A DNA stretch of 64,000 bases, taken from NCBI RefSeq assembly GCF_016890225.1, contig NZ_JAFELM010000030.1, positions 124,001 to 188,000 on the forward strand. Reading direction: 5' to 3'. The notes below the pieces were generated by a model that saw only the letters and a list, made by a program, of their open reading frames with translations, searched no databases and was not told the DNA's origin. Below are positions 8,462-16,654 of this stretch, piece by piece. The translations under genes and the position numbers were made by a program. Origin of the DNA: Bacillus suaedaesalsae (GTDB lineage: Bacteria > Bacillota > Bacilli > Bacillales > SA4). Numbering within the stretch: position 1 is the first letter of the stretch; each line of letters starts with the position of its first letter.

Positions 8462-9766
8462 TTAAAATCCGGCTAATGTTTTTAAATAATCTAAAAGTGT
8501 TGATAGAACCTTCTCATATGTTTTGTACTCATCATTAAGATATGCAGCCATGTCATGGTCTTGGAACAAATGATTAATCTCGAGGATCCAAACATTCATG
8601 TTTTTATCAACTGTTAAATCAATTCCTAAATCTGCATAATGACCATATTGATCGAAGGTTTTTCCGATATCTTTACAAATTGAGCAAATTTCTTGTTCCT
8701 TCCATCTCAATTCCTCATCGGTTAATTGAAACATGCTCTGAAGTGCCATGTAGCCATCTTGAACATCAGAAGGATCATTTGTATAAATCTTTTTCTTCTC
8801 ACCAAATCGTGCGATAAATGCATTGCAATTCCACTTTCTTTTTTGATTCTTTTGCACCATCATTCGAAAGTCGATATTTTTCCCCTGTTTCTGAAAGGCA
8901 ACATCTTGTTGAATAATATAGCTCCCCTTCTTTACTTTGCTCTCTAGGTAATTAAAGAGTTCCTTAAACGTTTGAATTTCTTCTATTTCTGATGACCTTT
9001 TTATTAATTGATAGCCTTTGCTTACTCTTTCAATCTTACAAATACCATGACCGTACGTGCCATTGATCGGCTTAAAATATACACTGGAATACTTATTTAA
9101 CATGTAAGCTAACACCTGTTCATTGTTAAACTGTTTTGTCTCCGGAAAGTATTTGAGGATATTTGAATGCTTATTTAGAAGCTTATACAAATCCCATTTA
9201 TGATAATATCTCGTATTGAATATTCGATCCATACCAATAACGGTTTCTAGTTCACTCAGTATTTTACTTGGAATTAATGTTCTTCTATATAATGCTGAAG
9301 GATAAGGAAATACTCCTTCTTTCCAACAGTTCATTGGGTCAGTAGGATCCAAATAATACCCTTCAATGGTTTTTGTTTTTAAATCAATACCTTCAGAGGA
9401 GAAAGCATAGATTAATCCTCTTACTTCTTCATAATTATGGACGTAATCGTCGAAGTCATCTGCCAGTAATGGTTCTAAATCCTCTTTTTTATTACACAGG
9501 AGGAAGCCGATTACTGGGCCAATATTTAATATATTATTTTCTAATTTAGAGTCAAATGGAAGGTTGATTGGAAGGGTAATTTGATCTGTGAAGTGATTCG
9601 GTAGTTGGATAGATTCATTGGATTCTTCATTGGAGAATTGTACTTTCATATTTTTATGGCACGAACCAAGTTGTACGTTAATTACATTGTTTACTAAATT
9701 ATTATTTAAAGTTGAAGGTAGAATAATTGTATCTTTTTCTTGTTCGTTTTCCCATTGAACATTCAT
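8462..9766 (-). CDS. YheC/YheD-family ATP-grasp protein (long type, E-x-N), 434 aa
   Basis: This long member has 'YFKPINGTYGHGIC' as nucleotide loop, 'IIQQDVAFQ', 'HYADLGIDLTVD' and 'WILEINHLFQDHDMAAYL' (Glu396, Asn398), then 'LKTLAGF'. It is a clear paralogue of 22092-23393, which shares the HDMAAY segment and the C-terminal 40 residues almost unchanged. The ATG has AAAGGAG eight bases upstream. As in the paralogous locus, a small-protein gene (9836-10234) lies just upstream on the same strand. Confidence 0.85.
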   Translation of the reverse strand: MNVQWENEQEKDTIILPSTLNNNLVNNVINVQLGSCHKNMKVQFSNEESNESIQLPNHFTDQITLPINLPFDSKLENNILNIGPVIGFLLCNKKEDLEPLLADDFDDYVHNYEEVRGLIYAFSSEGIDLKTKTIEGYYLDPTDPMNCWKEGVFPYPSALYRRTLIPSKILSELETVIGMDRIFNTRYYHKWDLYKLLNKHSNILKYFPETKQFNNEQVLAYMLNKYSSVYFKPINGTYGHGICKIERVSKGYQLIKRSSEIEEIQTFKELFNYLESKVKKGSYIIQQDVAFQKQGKNIDFRMMVQKNQKRKWNCNAFIARFGEKKKIYTNDPSDVQDGYMALQSMFQLTDEELRWKEQEICSICKDIGKTFDQYGHYADLGIDLTVDKNMNVWILEINHLFQDHDMAAYLNDEYKTYEKVLSTLLDYLKTLAGF

Positions 9767-9789
9767 TGTTTCAACTCCTTTCTTATGTA

Positions 9790-9820
9790 GATAGAGAAGC
9801 CTTCACTTTAAAGTGAAGAC
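9790..9820 (-). terminator. Hairpin between the 132-aa gene and the YheD-like gene
   Basis: A long inverted repeat, AGAAGCCTTCACTTT / AAAGTGAAGACTTCT with one mismatch, lies 16 bases past the stop of the small gene. A different hairpin sits at the same place in the duplicated locus (23434-23467), which suggests transcription is partly ended or attenuated between the two genes. Confidence 0.55.
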
Positions 9821-9835
9821 TTCTTCATTTACTTA

Positions 9836-10234
9836 TTAGTTATCAATTGGAATATATCCTAGAATAATCCCTAGTATAATTAACGAAAACAGACTTTCAG
9901 ATGAAACTACTGAGCATACACAGCATAAGTTAACTGTGAATTCAACTTCTTCAAATCCAATGTCATTACCATTACCATTACTATTACTAATACTCACAGA
10001 ATTCACTAACCCTGAAATTCCAGGAATTGCTGCAAAATCAGGCCCAAGAAAACTACCTCCTGGAAACTCTAATTCTGCTGTTGCGTCATTTACATCATCC
10101 ACTATTCCAAATCCTAGTACATTTCGATTGTCACCAACTAGAGCTACAAACAGTCCCTCTCTTTTCGCTTCTCTTAATGCATCTCTGATTTCTTCTAGTG
10201 CTAATTTGTCACATGAGAAATGTTTTACTCCCAT
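9836..10234 (-). CDS. Unknown 132-aa protein with hydrophobic C-terminus, paired with a YheD gene
   Basis: I do not recognise the family. The start is ATG 10234 after an AGAGAGGA site, and this agrees with its paralogue at 23489-23878: both begin MG-x2-x-FSCD-x-LA. Shared features are 'ILVGEN/LVGDN', 'LGFG', a variable glycine- and asparagine-rich middle, 'VNLC' near residue 100, and a hydrophobic C-terminal segment 'LFSLIILGIILGY' that could be a membrane or packing helix. The longer frame up to 10342 lacks a ribosome site and has no counterpart in the paralogue. Cysteine content and context suggest a spore surface protein, possibly a substrate of the adjacent ligase; that is inference. Confidence 0.65.
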   Translation of the reverse strand: MGVKHFSCDKLALEEIRDALREAKREGLFVALVGDNRNVLGFGIVDDVNDATAELEFPGGSFLGPDFAAIPGISGLVNSVSISNSNGNGNDIGFEEVEFTVNLCCVCSVVSSESLFSLIILGIILGYIPIDN

Positions 10235-10239
10235 TCTAA

Positions 10240-10345
10240 ATCCTCTCTTGAATTTTTTATTATTGTAATTACGTAAATACATGTTTAGTTTATACTCGGT
10301 AGAGGATTCAGAAACGGCGATTGTCTTAGGACAAGGGTACAATTA
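10240..10345 (-). promoter_or_regulatory. Conserved upstream block of the 132-aa gene, sigma-K-like -10
   Basis: The minus-strand upstream sequence contains ACCCTTGTCCTAAGACAA, TATAAACTA and TTACGTAATTACAA in the same order as the paralogous region 23890-23975 (ACCCTTGTACTAAGACAA, AATACACTA, TTACGTAATTACAA). TATAAACTA and AATACACTA both fit the ATAnnnTA core of a sigma-K -10 element. Conservation between two diverged copies suggests real control signals, here and in the duplicate. Confidence 0.5.
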
Positions 10346-10562
10346 AAAATTCATAGATTGTAGTCTCGTTTAGATATATATCAAAAAAACATATGATAAA
10401 ATCATATTCTTCTTTTATTAAGTAAAACTCATGTATTTGCATAAAGCCAGATCTAAATCAATATATTATCAGGCTAGATTATTTAAGGTGTTATATGCTA
10501 AAAAACTGGAAGGGTATGACAAAAAAAACTGAAAAGGAACCTTTTCTGTTTTAATACTTTTT

Positions 10563-10973
10563 TCAATATCCTGATAAAGCCTTTGCATGTTCAATAGGAG
10601 TCGTCCATACCTTTTTATAAGACCCATCCGACAGCAGTTGATACAGCCTTTCATCCACTCCATAATTAATTTGAACTTCTAACAGCCATATCCTCTTGTT
10701 AGAATCAAGGACAATATCAAGAGCTACATCTCCAATGACTTGACCCTTTCTTTCCAATTGATGGCAAACTTTTTTACTTATTTGAATGATTTCTTTTTCT
10801 AAAGTTAATGCTTGAACCTCATCAAAATCAAATATTGTTCTAGCTGCTTCCCTATAGTATTTACTTCCATTAATCCGAAGTGAATCATTACTTGTTGTCC
10901 TAGGGATAAATGATATTCAAATATTATTTAAATAAATGTTTCCATCGTTTTCCCTCAGCCACTTTATCTTCAT
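10563..10973 (-). pseudogene. YheD-type gene with a large internal deletion
   Basis: From an ATG at 10973 the frame reads MKIKWLRENDGNIYLNN, like the start of 4261-5565. It meets TGA at about 10918 and then continues as C-terminal YheD sequence ('YYREAARTIFDF', 'GDVALDIVLD', 'WLLEVQINYGVDERLY', 'WTTPIEHAKALSGY') to the stop at 10563. Roughly 800 bases coding the middle of the protein and most of the ATP-grasp domain are missing. The remnant belongs to the E-x-Q subtype of 4261-5565. Confidence 0.8.
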
Positions 10974-10998
10974 TTTGAATGTTTCCTACATAGAAAAT

Positions 10999-11023
10999 AA
11001 AAAAGTGCCTTAAAAAGCACTTT
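10999..11023 (-). terminator. Terminator after the CotZ-like fragment
   Basis: AAAGTGC / GCACTTT with a short loop, followed on the minus strand by TTTTTTATTTT. It lies about 12 bases past the stop of the truncated CotZ-like gene. Confidence 0.7.
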
Positions 11024-11032
11024 GTCCAATGG

Positions 11033-11282
11033 GCTACCATTTCGGTTCAATCTCAATTTTCTTTAACAGATCAACATCGAAACATTGAACTGCACAGAAA
11101 CAGTTTAGATCAACTTCTACACATTTATTGGTTCTTTCTAATCGTGCTAAGTCACATATGGAGTCTGTAATGTATCCATGGATATCTAATGGGCGAAGCA
11201 GGGAAATCTTCGCACAGCAAGTCTTTTCATTAATGTGTATAATTCGAAAAAAACTTGTATGAAAGTGCGATACTCCTCCTCC
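11033..11282 (-). pseudogene. C-terminal fragment of a CotY/CotZ-like spore coat gene
   Basis: The frame downstream of about 11282 on the minus strand reads GVSHFHTSFFRI, then 'CCAKISLLRPLD', 'ICDLARLERT', 'VDLNCFCAVQC' and 'IEPKW', ending in TAG. It closely matches the second half of the intact CotZ-like protein at 16655-17089. The first half is missing. Its sequence runs out of frame directly into the N-terminal part of a YheD gene (11283-11532), so this is a deletion junction between two genes. Confidence 0.8.
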
Positions 11283-11532
11283 TAGATACAGTTAATTCAA
11301 CATTATATAAAGCGTCGATAGGTAAGTTTATTTCCCTCGTCAATTCTGAACACATAGCTATTTCATTATATTTCAGTTCAATATCCTCTTTTATTTTCTT
11401 TTTTATTTTTAACGTGCCAAAATGAACAACTTTATGTTTTTCAGTTGAGAGATTTTTATCTTTTAGGAAATGTTTATTGAAATAAATGAAATCTTGGCTT
11501 TTCTCATTACGTTCTTTCCACTTTATTTGCAT
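11283..11532 (-). pseudogene. N-terminal fragment of a YheD-type gene
   Basis: The ATG at 11532 begins MQIKWKERNEKSQDFIYFN. It runs through 'VVHFGTLKIKKK' to 'LPIDALYNVEL', which corresponds to residues 1 to about 83 of 4261-5565 ('LPRDALYEIAL'). After 'TVS' the DNA becomes CotZ-like sequence in another frame. A 100-residue hybrid ORF exists but its tail is out-of-frame cotZ, so I treat it as a relic. Confidence 0.75.
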
Positions 11533-11768
11533 TTAACATCCTCACAATCAGAAAGATATTATTTAATAATCAATGAAGAAATAAAATTCTCTTGATTATC
11601 TCCCCACATCGAATCCTTTATTTTTATACTATGATACAAATGTTGCTAGTGATTGTGTATATATATAGGTGATTTAAATTTTTCCCCCAATTTCTTCTAT
11701 TACCTTAACAATACTTAACATATATGAATATGATACTTGAGAAAACAACAAAAAATGAGGGAATAACA

Positions 11769-12401
11769 ATGAATTTATATGTCGTTGGTTTAGGTTATTT
11801 TGATTTCAAGTTAATTGATTCTATTAATGAAGTTAATCCTACATGGTCTAGTTATGGTTATCTTTCTAAAAGGAAGATAAAAAGATATAAGAACTACTCT
11901 ACATTTCCCATTATTGGTAGTTATCACTTAATTTCAGAATTAGCTAAGGGAGAAGACAATTATTTTATCAATAACAAGCCTAAAGATCCTAATGTAACAA
12001 GAATGCTTTTATCCAAAGGTTGTAAAATACCAACTCTCATCCATCCATCGATTGACATGAATATGGTAAAAGTTGGCCAAGGAGTAATTTTGCCACAAGG
12101 TTGTTCAATTGGGCAAAACACTACTATAGGTAATTACGTAACTTTACGAATGAATTGTCTAATCTCACATGATGTAAAAATTGAAGACAACGTGTTTATA
12201 GGTGCAGGTGCTACTATTGGGGGCAGATCCACACTTAAGAAGAATTGTTATATTGGATTAGGTGCAGTAGTAATGGGAGTAACAATTGGGGAGAACAGTG
12301 TTGTTGGAGCTGGTGCAGTTGTTGTTAACGATGTACCCCCAAATACAGTGGTTGTGGGGGTGCCTGCCAAGCCCTTAAAAAAAGAAAGAGGTGAAGAATA
12401 A
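11769..12401 (+). CDS. PglD/NeuD-like sugar O- or N-acyltransferase, 210 aa
   Basis: The N-terminal 80 residues form a small nucleotide-sugar-recognition-like domain ('VVGLGYFDFKLI'). From about residue 95 there are left-handed beta-helix hexapeptide repeats ('GVILPQGCSIG', 'TTIGNYV', 'DNVFIGAGATIGG', 'IGENSVVGAGAVV'), ending in the typical 'VPPNTVVVGVPAKPLKK'. This is the PglD/NeuD acetyltransferase architecture. The ATG at 11769 follows GAGGG; an upstream in-frame ATG at 11724 has no ribosome site. Its stop overlaps the next start by one base, so the two proteins are made together. Target sugar or amine unknown. Confidence 0.75.
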   Translation: MNLYVVGLGYFDFKLIDSINEVNPTWSSYGYLSKRKIKRYKNYSTFPIIGSYHLISELAKGEDNYFINNKPKDPNVTRMLLSKGCKIPTLIHPSIDMNMVKVGQGVILPQGCSIGQNTTIGNYVTLRMNCLISHDVKIEDNVFIGAGATIGGRSTLKKNCYIGLGAVVMGVTIGENSVVGAGAVVVNDVPPNTVVVGVPAKPLKKERGEE

Positions 12402-13228
12402 TGGAAAATTTAATTATTAATTTTGCACCAACTGGCATGATACCAACAAAGAAGCAAACACCATATGTACCAATATCTCCAAAGGAAATAATTGATGATG
12501 TATCCAATAGCACTAAATTCGGGGTGTCTATTGCACATTTGCATGCAAGAGACGATCAAGGAGCCCCAACATATAGGAAAGAGGTATATGAGGAAATTAT
12601 TTACGGTATACGGGAAAAACACCCTGATTTAATATTGGTAACCACTACTAGTGGACGAAATTATAATGAGTTTGAAAAGCGTTCAGCAGTCTTAGAATTA
12701 ACTGGAGACCTAAAACCCGACATGGCAAGTTTAACATTAAGCTCTCTTAACTTCCCTAAAACCGCAAGTATAAATTCACCAGAGATGATATTGAAATTAG
12801 CAGAAAAAATGCAAAATAATGGAATTAAACCAGAATTGGAAGTTTTTGATCTAGGAATGATTAATTTCGCAAAATATATGATTAAAAAAGGTCTTCTAAC
12901 TCCTCCCTACTATTTTAATATTTTATTAGGGAACATCTCGTCAGCTCAAGCAAAATTAAACCATCTAGCTTTATTAATATCAGAATTACCCGATCAATCC
13001 TACTATTCATTAACTGGTATTGGTGATACTCAAAAATCAATGGTTGGGCTAGGCGTCCTAATGGCAGATGGGGTAAGAATAGGATTAGAAGATAACATTT
13101 GGTTAGATAAGAAAAAAAATATATTAGCAAAGAATTCAGATCTTCTTGAGCGTGTTGTAAATCTTGCAAAAGCTTATGAACGAAATATTGCTTCCCCTCT
13201 GGAAGTAAAAAGTAAACTTAAACTTTAA
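12401..13228 (+). CDS. BKACE-family (DUF849) beta-keto acid cleavage enzyme-like protein, 275 aa
   Basis: The opening 'INFAPTGMIPTK' strand, the metal-binding 'HLHARD' motif near residue 47, 'VTTTSGR', and a TIM-barrel-sized length match the 3-keto-5-aminohexanoate cleavage (BKACE) family. These enzymes condense a beta-keto acid with acetyl-CoA using zinc. The ATG overlaps the upstream TAA (ATAATGG). Pairing with an acyltransferase in a spore-surface locus is unlike the lysine-fermentation context of the founding member, so the substrate here is probably different. No CoA-transferase or dehydrogenase partners are nearby. Confidence 0.75.
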   Translation: MENLIINFAPTGMIPTKKQTPYVPISPKEIIDDVSNSTKFGVSIAHLHARDDQGAPTYRKEVYEEIIYGIREKHPDLILVTTTSGRNYNEFEKRSAVLELTGDLKPDMASLTLSSLNFPKTASINSPEMILKLAEKMQNNGIKPELEVFDLGMINFAKYMIKKGLLTPPYYFNILLGNISSAQAKLNHLALLISELPDQSYYSLTGIGDTQKSMVGLGVLMADGVRIGLEDNIWLDKKKNILAKNSDLLERVVNLAKAYERNIASPLEVKSKLKL

Positions 13229-13260
13229 AGCCTTGTAGTAACTCATCATTACTATCCTAA

Positions 13261-13297
13261 AGAACCACCGGTTTTATTTCTAACCGGTGGTTCTTTA
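13261..13297. terminator. Terminator after the acyltransferase-BKACE pair
   Basis: A perfect 13-bp stem, AGAACCACCGGTT / AACCGGTGGTTCT, with an 8-base loop and a short T-run. It lies 32 bases past the BKACE stop and can serve both converging units. Confidence 0.8.
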
Positions 13298-13370
13298 AGT
13301 TATAAGATTATTTCAAGTACTTATACCAGTACACATCTAAAATAAACATATTGAATATTGTTAATATAAC

Positions 13371-14765
13371 TTAATGATTTGTCTTTAATGAATTTATGAG
13401 AGTACCATATGAATCTTTTATTGAGGTCTTGAGTAACACAACCGTATCACTATCTAATAGCTCTCTTAGCTTTACTTCTGCTTCTTTTAAAGTTTGAACG
13501 TGAATTATATTTTCTGGTTGCATTCCCATTTGTAATGCTTTTTCCTGAATTGGTCTTGCTCCATTTCCGATAGTTATTGCAATATCTATTTTGCTTCTTG
13601 TGATCAACTCTCCAACTAGAAGGTGTGCTTTTCTAGATCCTGTACCAAGATAATGCATCTCACCAAGAACTGCTATTTTCTTTTTCTTTGGATATAGCTC
13701 ATTAATTGCCTTTAACGCAGCATATATTGATGTTGGATTTGAACTCCATGTATCATCAATTAAAATACTTTCTCTCATACCTTTTTGAATCTCAAAATGT
13801 CTTTCAATATGAACAAAGTCTTTCAATCTTTTAATAGATTTCTCTATGGGAATACCTAGTTCAAACGCTGCAACAATAGCGGCTATAGCATTATAAACAT
13901 TATGCTCACCTACACCTGGAATAAATACTTCATATTGCTTTCCACTTGTATTCAAACAGAAGTTCGTACCTTCTTCTTTGAATTCCAATTCATCTGCAAA
14001 GAAATCGGCTCCTTCATTTAGTCCAAAATAGATAACTTTTCCTTTAAATTTATTAAGTTTAATTTTTCTAATATTCATATCATCATAATTTAACAATATC
14101 GTTCCGTTTTCTCCCACAGAAGTAATAATGGTAGACTTTTCTTTTATATAATCATCCAGTTTTGGAAACTTATCTAAATGATCAATACCAATAGATGTAA
14201 TGATTCCGATATTTGGTTTAAAATAACGACACGTATTTTTCAAATTTCCTTTATTCGCAGCTGCCATCTCTATAACAGCTGCTTCCGCATCCTCTTCCAG
14301 ACTAAGCAGATATTTAAGAATTCGAAATGGTGAATTTCGATTCTTAAATGTTTTGTGTACCTTTTTTGTTTCACTAAGAATCCAAGAAAGCATTTCTTTT
14401 GTAGTTGTTTTTCCACAAGTACCTGTTATTCCAATTACAGGTATGTTAAATAACCCTCGATAGTAATCTATAAAGTCCCAATAGGATTTCCCAACATTCT
14501 CAACAAAAATAATGGTAGATGATGAACTCACTCTTTTTATTACTCTAGGACGATTAGTTACAATAACCACCGATTTCCAATTGGGGTATTTTTTCCATTT
14601 TACCCTCCTTTGCTTCGTATCAAATATTATGGTGTTCTTCAGATCCCAATCGGCTTTTTTAATCCTTTTCTTAACATCTCTTATTACAATATTTCTGTCT
14701 CCACAATACAATGTTCCATGTATTACATTTAGTATAGAATTTACTGTTAATTCCTTCATATACAA
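13371..14765 (-). CDS. MurF-like Mur ligase family protein, 464 aa
   Basis: It has the MurF order: an N-terminal UDP-substrate-like domain (residues 1-105), the Mur ATP-binding loop 'GITGTCGKTTTKEML' near 108-122, 'VIEMAAANKGN', 'GIITSIGIDHLDKF', and a C-terminal ligase domain with 'IDDTWSSNPTSI' and 'VLGEMHYLG'. Mur ligases couple ATP to amide bond formation through acyl-phosphate intermediates. The canonical murF normally sits near ddl, so this copy within an ATP-grasp array is probably a specialised paralogue that adds an amino acid or dipeptide to a coat or surface precursor. Only this copy is visible, so it cannot be excluded as the cell's main MurF. Confidence 0.75.
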   Translation of the reverse strand: MYMKELTVNSILNVIHGTLYCGDRNIVIRDVKKRIKKADWDLKNTIIFDTKQRRVKWKKYPNWKSVVIVTNRPRVIKRVSSSSTIIFVENVGKSYWDFIDYYRGLFNIPVIGITGTCGKTTTKEMLSWILSETKKVHKTFKNRNSPFRILKYLLSLEEDAEAAVIEMAAANKGNLKNTCRYFKPNIGIITSIGIDHLDKFPKLDDYIKEKSTIITSVGENGTILLNYDDMNIRKIKLNKFKGKVIYFGLNEGADFFADELEFKEEGTNFCLNTSGKQYEVFIPGVGEHNVYNAIAAIVAAFELGIPIEKSIKRLKDFVHIERHFEIQKGMRESILIDDTWSSNPTSIYAALKAINELYPKKKKIAVLGEMHYLGTGSRKAHLLVGELITRSKIDIAITIGNGARPIQEKALQMGMQPENIIHVQTLKEAEVKLRELLDSDTVVLLKTSIKDSYGTLINSLKTNH

Positions 14766-14924
14766 ACTCCCTTTTCAATCATTTTCTATTATTCTATTTT
14801 TAGATATGAAAAAGGTAACAAATATTAATAATATTTCACATTACATGTCTTTCTCCCACACCATTTATATTTCTAATGAATAAAATATTTGAGAATCTTT
14901 TTAAGTGAAAGTGGTGTATATAGT

Positions 14925-16256
14925 GTGGTTAGAATACTCAGAGATAAGAGTACTACAAATTGCTTGACCATCAATCCTAATCTTCTTCATAATTATTCCT
15001 ATTCAAAACTTTGTAGTGAGATTGAACTAAAGTACGGTTGTTCTACTCAAACTATACAGATTCAGCAATCCATGAATGTTGACGATAATGTAGTATTACT
15101 ATCTGAAGATCTCATTGAACAATTTGCAATCTCCACTTATTGCAATTACGAAATTCAGTTAAACAATAATAAACTGGAGATTGGTCCATACTTAGGAATA
15201 TTGGCATTTCCTACCAACCATGAACTTCTGAGGCGATTAAACGGTTTAAAACGATATGTTACTTATTACGAAGAAATTAAAGGAGCAGTTCTCGCTTTCT
15301 CTTTTGAAGCAATCAACACTTCTTCAGATAAAATAAAGGGTTTTTTATATAACCCAATATCAAATAAATGGGAGAAAGGAGAGTATCCTCTACCTAATAG
15401 CATCTTCAATAAAATACCGGTAGATACGAACGATAAATGGAATTACTTAGTAAAGAATTTAGGCATTAACATATGTAATTATCCAACCTTTAATAAATGG
15501 CACATGTATGAGTGGTTTCAACACAATCCAAAATTGAAAGACACCTTGCCTTCTACTCAATTAGTTGATAGGTCAAATCAAATATATAAATTTATAAAGA
15601 AATATAAAAACGCTTATTTAAAGCCAATAGGTGGTACATTTGCAAATGGCATTATTAAATTGACCTATAATGCTAAGTTTGTTACAGCTAGCTATTATAA
15701 GAAGGATAAGAAAAGACATATAATTAAGTCGTTAAACACTAAGAAAAAATTTAATAGATTTCTCTTGAAATTCTTAAAGAGTGAGAAGTACTTGATTCAA
15801 GAGGCAATTGACCTCATTCAGCATAATGGGAGTATTATAGATTTTAGATTGATATTTGTTAAAGATAAAGAGGGGACATGGAAAGATTTAGGTTTATTTT
15901 CGAGATTCAGTGCGAAAGAAAGTAGTGTTAGTAATATAAATGCAGGAGGAAAAGCGTTTCATGGAGATGTCACTTTGAAGGATGCATTAAAGTTATCTGA
16001 TGAACAATTTAAGTTATTTAGGAATAATTTATCTTCAACTTGTCTTGAAGCAGCTAAGGAACTAGAAAAACATCTTCATCACTGTGGTAATCTAGGTTTT
16101 GATATAGGTATAGATAAAACAAATCAGTTATGGATAATAGAAATTAATAATGAAGATCCTGATCATAGGATTGCTATAACTGCAAAAAAGAACCATATTT
16201 TATATCAAGCTAGGTTGTTTAACATGCTTTACACAAAGAAACTAGCTGAATTTTAA
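14925..16256 (+). CDS. YheC/YheD-family ATP-grasp protein (long type, E-x-N), 443 aa
   Basis: This long member has 'YLKPIGGTFANGIIK' as nucleotide loop, 'LIQEAIDLI', 'GNLGFDIGID' and 'WIIEINNEDPDH' (Glu406, Asn408), and ends 'KKLAEF'. Its nearest relative in the window is 2835-4169. I place the start at GTG 14925, six bases after AAAGTGGTG; an earlier in-frame TTG at 14889 lacks a ribosome site and would add 12 residues unlike other members. It is divergent from the MurF-like gene and isolated from other plus-strand genes. Confidence 0.75.
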   Translation: MVRILRDKSTTNCLTINPNLLHNYSYSKLCSEIELKYGCSTQTIQIQQSMNVDDNVVLLSEDLIEQFAISTYCNYEIQLNNNKLEIGPYLGILAFPTNHELLRRLNGLKRYVTYYEEIKGAVLAFSFEAINTSSDKIKGFLYNPISNKWEKGEYPLPNSIFNKIPVDTNDKWNYLVKNLGINICNYPTFNKWHMYEWFQHNPKLKDTLPSTQLVDRSNQIYKFIKKYKNAYLKPIGGTFANGIIKLTYNAKFVTASYYKKDKKRHIIKSLNTKKKFNRFLLKFLKSEKYLIQEAIDLIQHNGSIIDFRLIFVKDKEGTWKDLGLFSRFSAKESSVSNINAGGKAFHGDVTLKDALKLSDEQFKLFRNNLSSTCLEAAKELEKHLHHCGNLGFDIGIDKTNQLWIIEINNEDPDHRIAITAKKNHILYQARLFNMLYTKKLAEF

Positions 16257-16277
16257 TGATGTTTAACGATAGAAGAT

Positions 16278-16326
16278 GCTGACTCAAAAGGTCGTTCAAT
16301 GACGACCTTTTAGGGTCAGCTTTTTG
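16278..16326 (+). terminator. Terminator after the YheD-like gene at 14925-16256
   Basis: A two-part stem, GCTGAC...GTCAGC outside and AAAAGGTCGT / ACGACCTTTT inside, with TTTTTG following. It lies 21 bases past the stop. Confidence 0.75.
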
Positions 16327-16394
16327 TTTTATCTCCTATTTTGTTTTTTTGTTTGTTTTCTTAAAATCCTCTTTAGGTAATCTAATATATACAC

Positions 16395-16508
16395 ATAGTG
16401 AAATGGAGCGTAAGACACTTGACTCCTGCAGGAGGTGGATAAAAGGTCTCTGGCCCCACAGGCGAAGCGGAGGAAAGCAAGTGTCTGGAGCGGAATGGAA
16501 CATATATC
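16395..16508. repeat. Dispersed Bacillaceae intergenic repeat (GC-richer element)
   Basis: The segment carries 'ACACTTGACTCCTGC', 'GGTCTCTGGCCCCACAGG', 'GCGAAGC' and 'AAGCAAGTGTCTGGAGCGGAA', with the ends ACACTTG / CAAGTGT inverted. This resembles the widespread Bacillus intergenic element that usually starts at a cgacacttgactcctgc-type sequence. It is richer in G and C than its surroundings. The apparent 75-residue ORF over it has no credible ribosome site and I do not call it a gene. Confidence 0.6.
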
Positions 16509-16541
16509 ATTTTAAGTTAACAATTTATTACCTAATAGAAA

Positions 16542-16597
16542 GAAAAGAGGCTGTCCCAAAAGTCATCTATTCATGACTTTTGGGACAGCCTCTTTTC
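16542..16597. terminator. 25-bp perfect hairpin downstream of the CotZ-like gene
   Basis: GAAAAGAGGCTGTCCCAAAA and the five bases after it are perfectly inverted around a six-base loop, giving a 56-base palindrome. The same GGCTGTCCCAAAAG core is common in Bacillus intergenic repeats. On the minus strand it ends the transcript of 16655-17089. Confidence 0.7.
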
Positions 16598-16654
16598 TTA
16601 TTCTTAATTTTTGTTATTAAACCAAATTGTGCCCAAAACACTTTAAAATAAAAA

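Noticed and set aside
9936-10268. 110-residue plus-strand ORF over the 132-aa gene
   Set aside because: It is the antisense shadow of the conserved minus-strand gene, has no ribosome site and a biased Ser/Pro/Leu composition.
11230-11532. 100-residue ORF as an intact small gene
   Set aside because: Its last part is out-of-frame CotZ-like sequence, so it is a deletion hybrid.
16349-16576. 75-residue ORF after the YheD-like gene
   Set aside because: It spans a dispersed repeat and half a hairpin, without a ribosome site.
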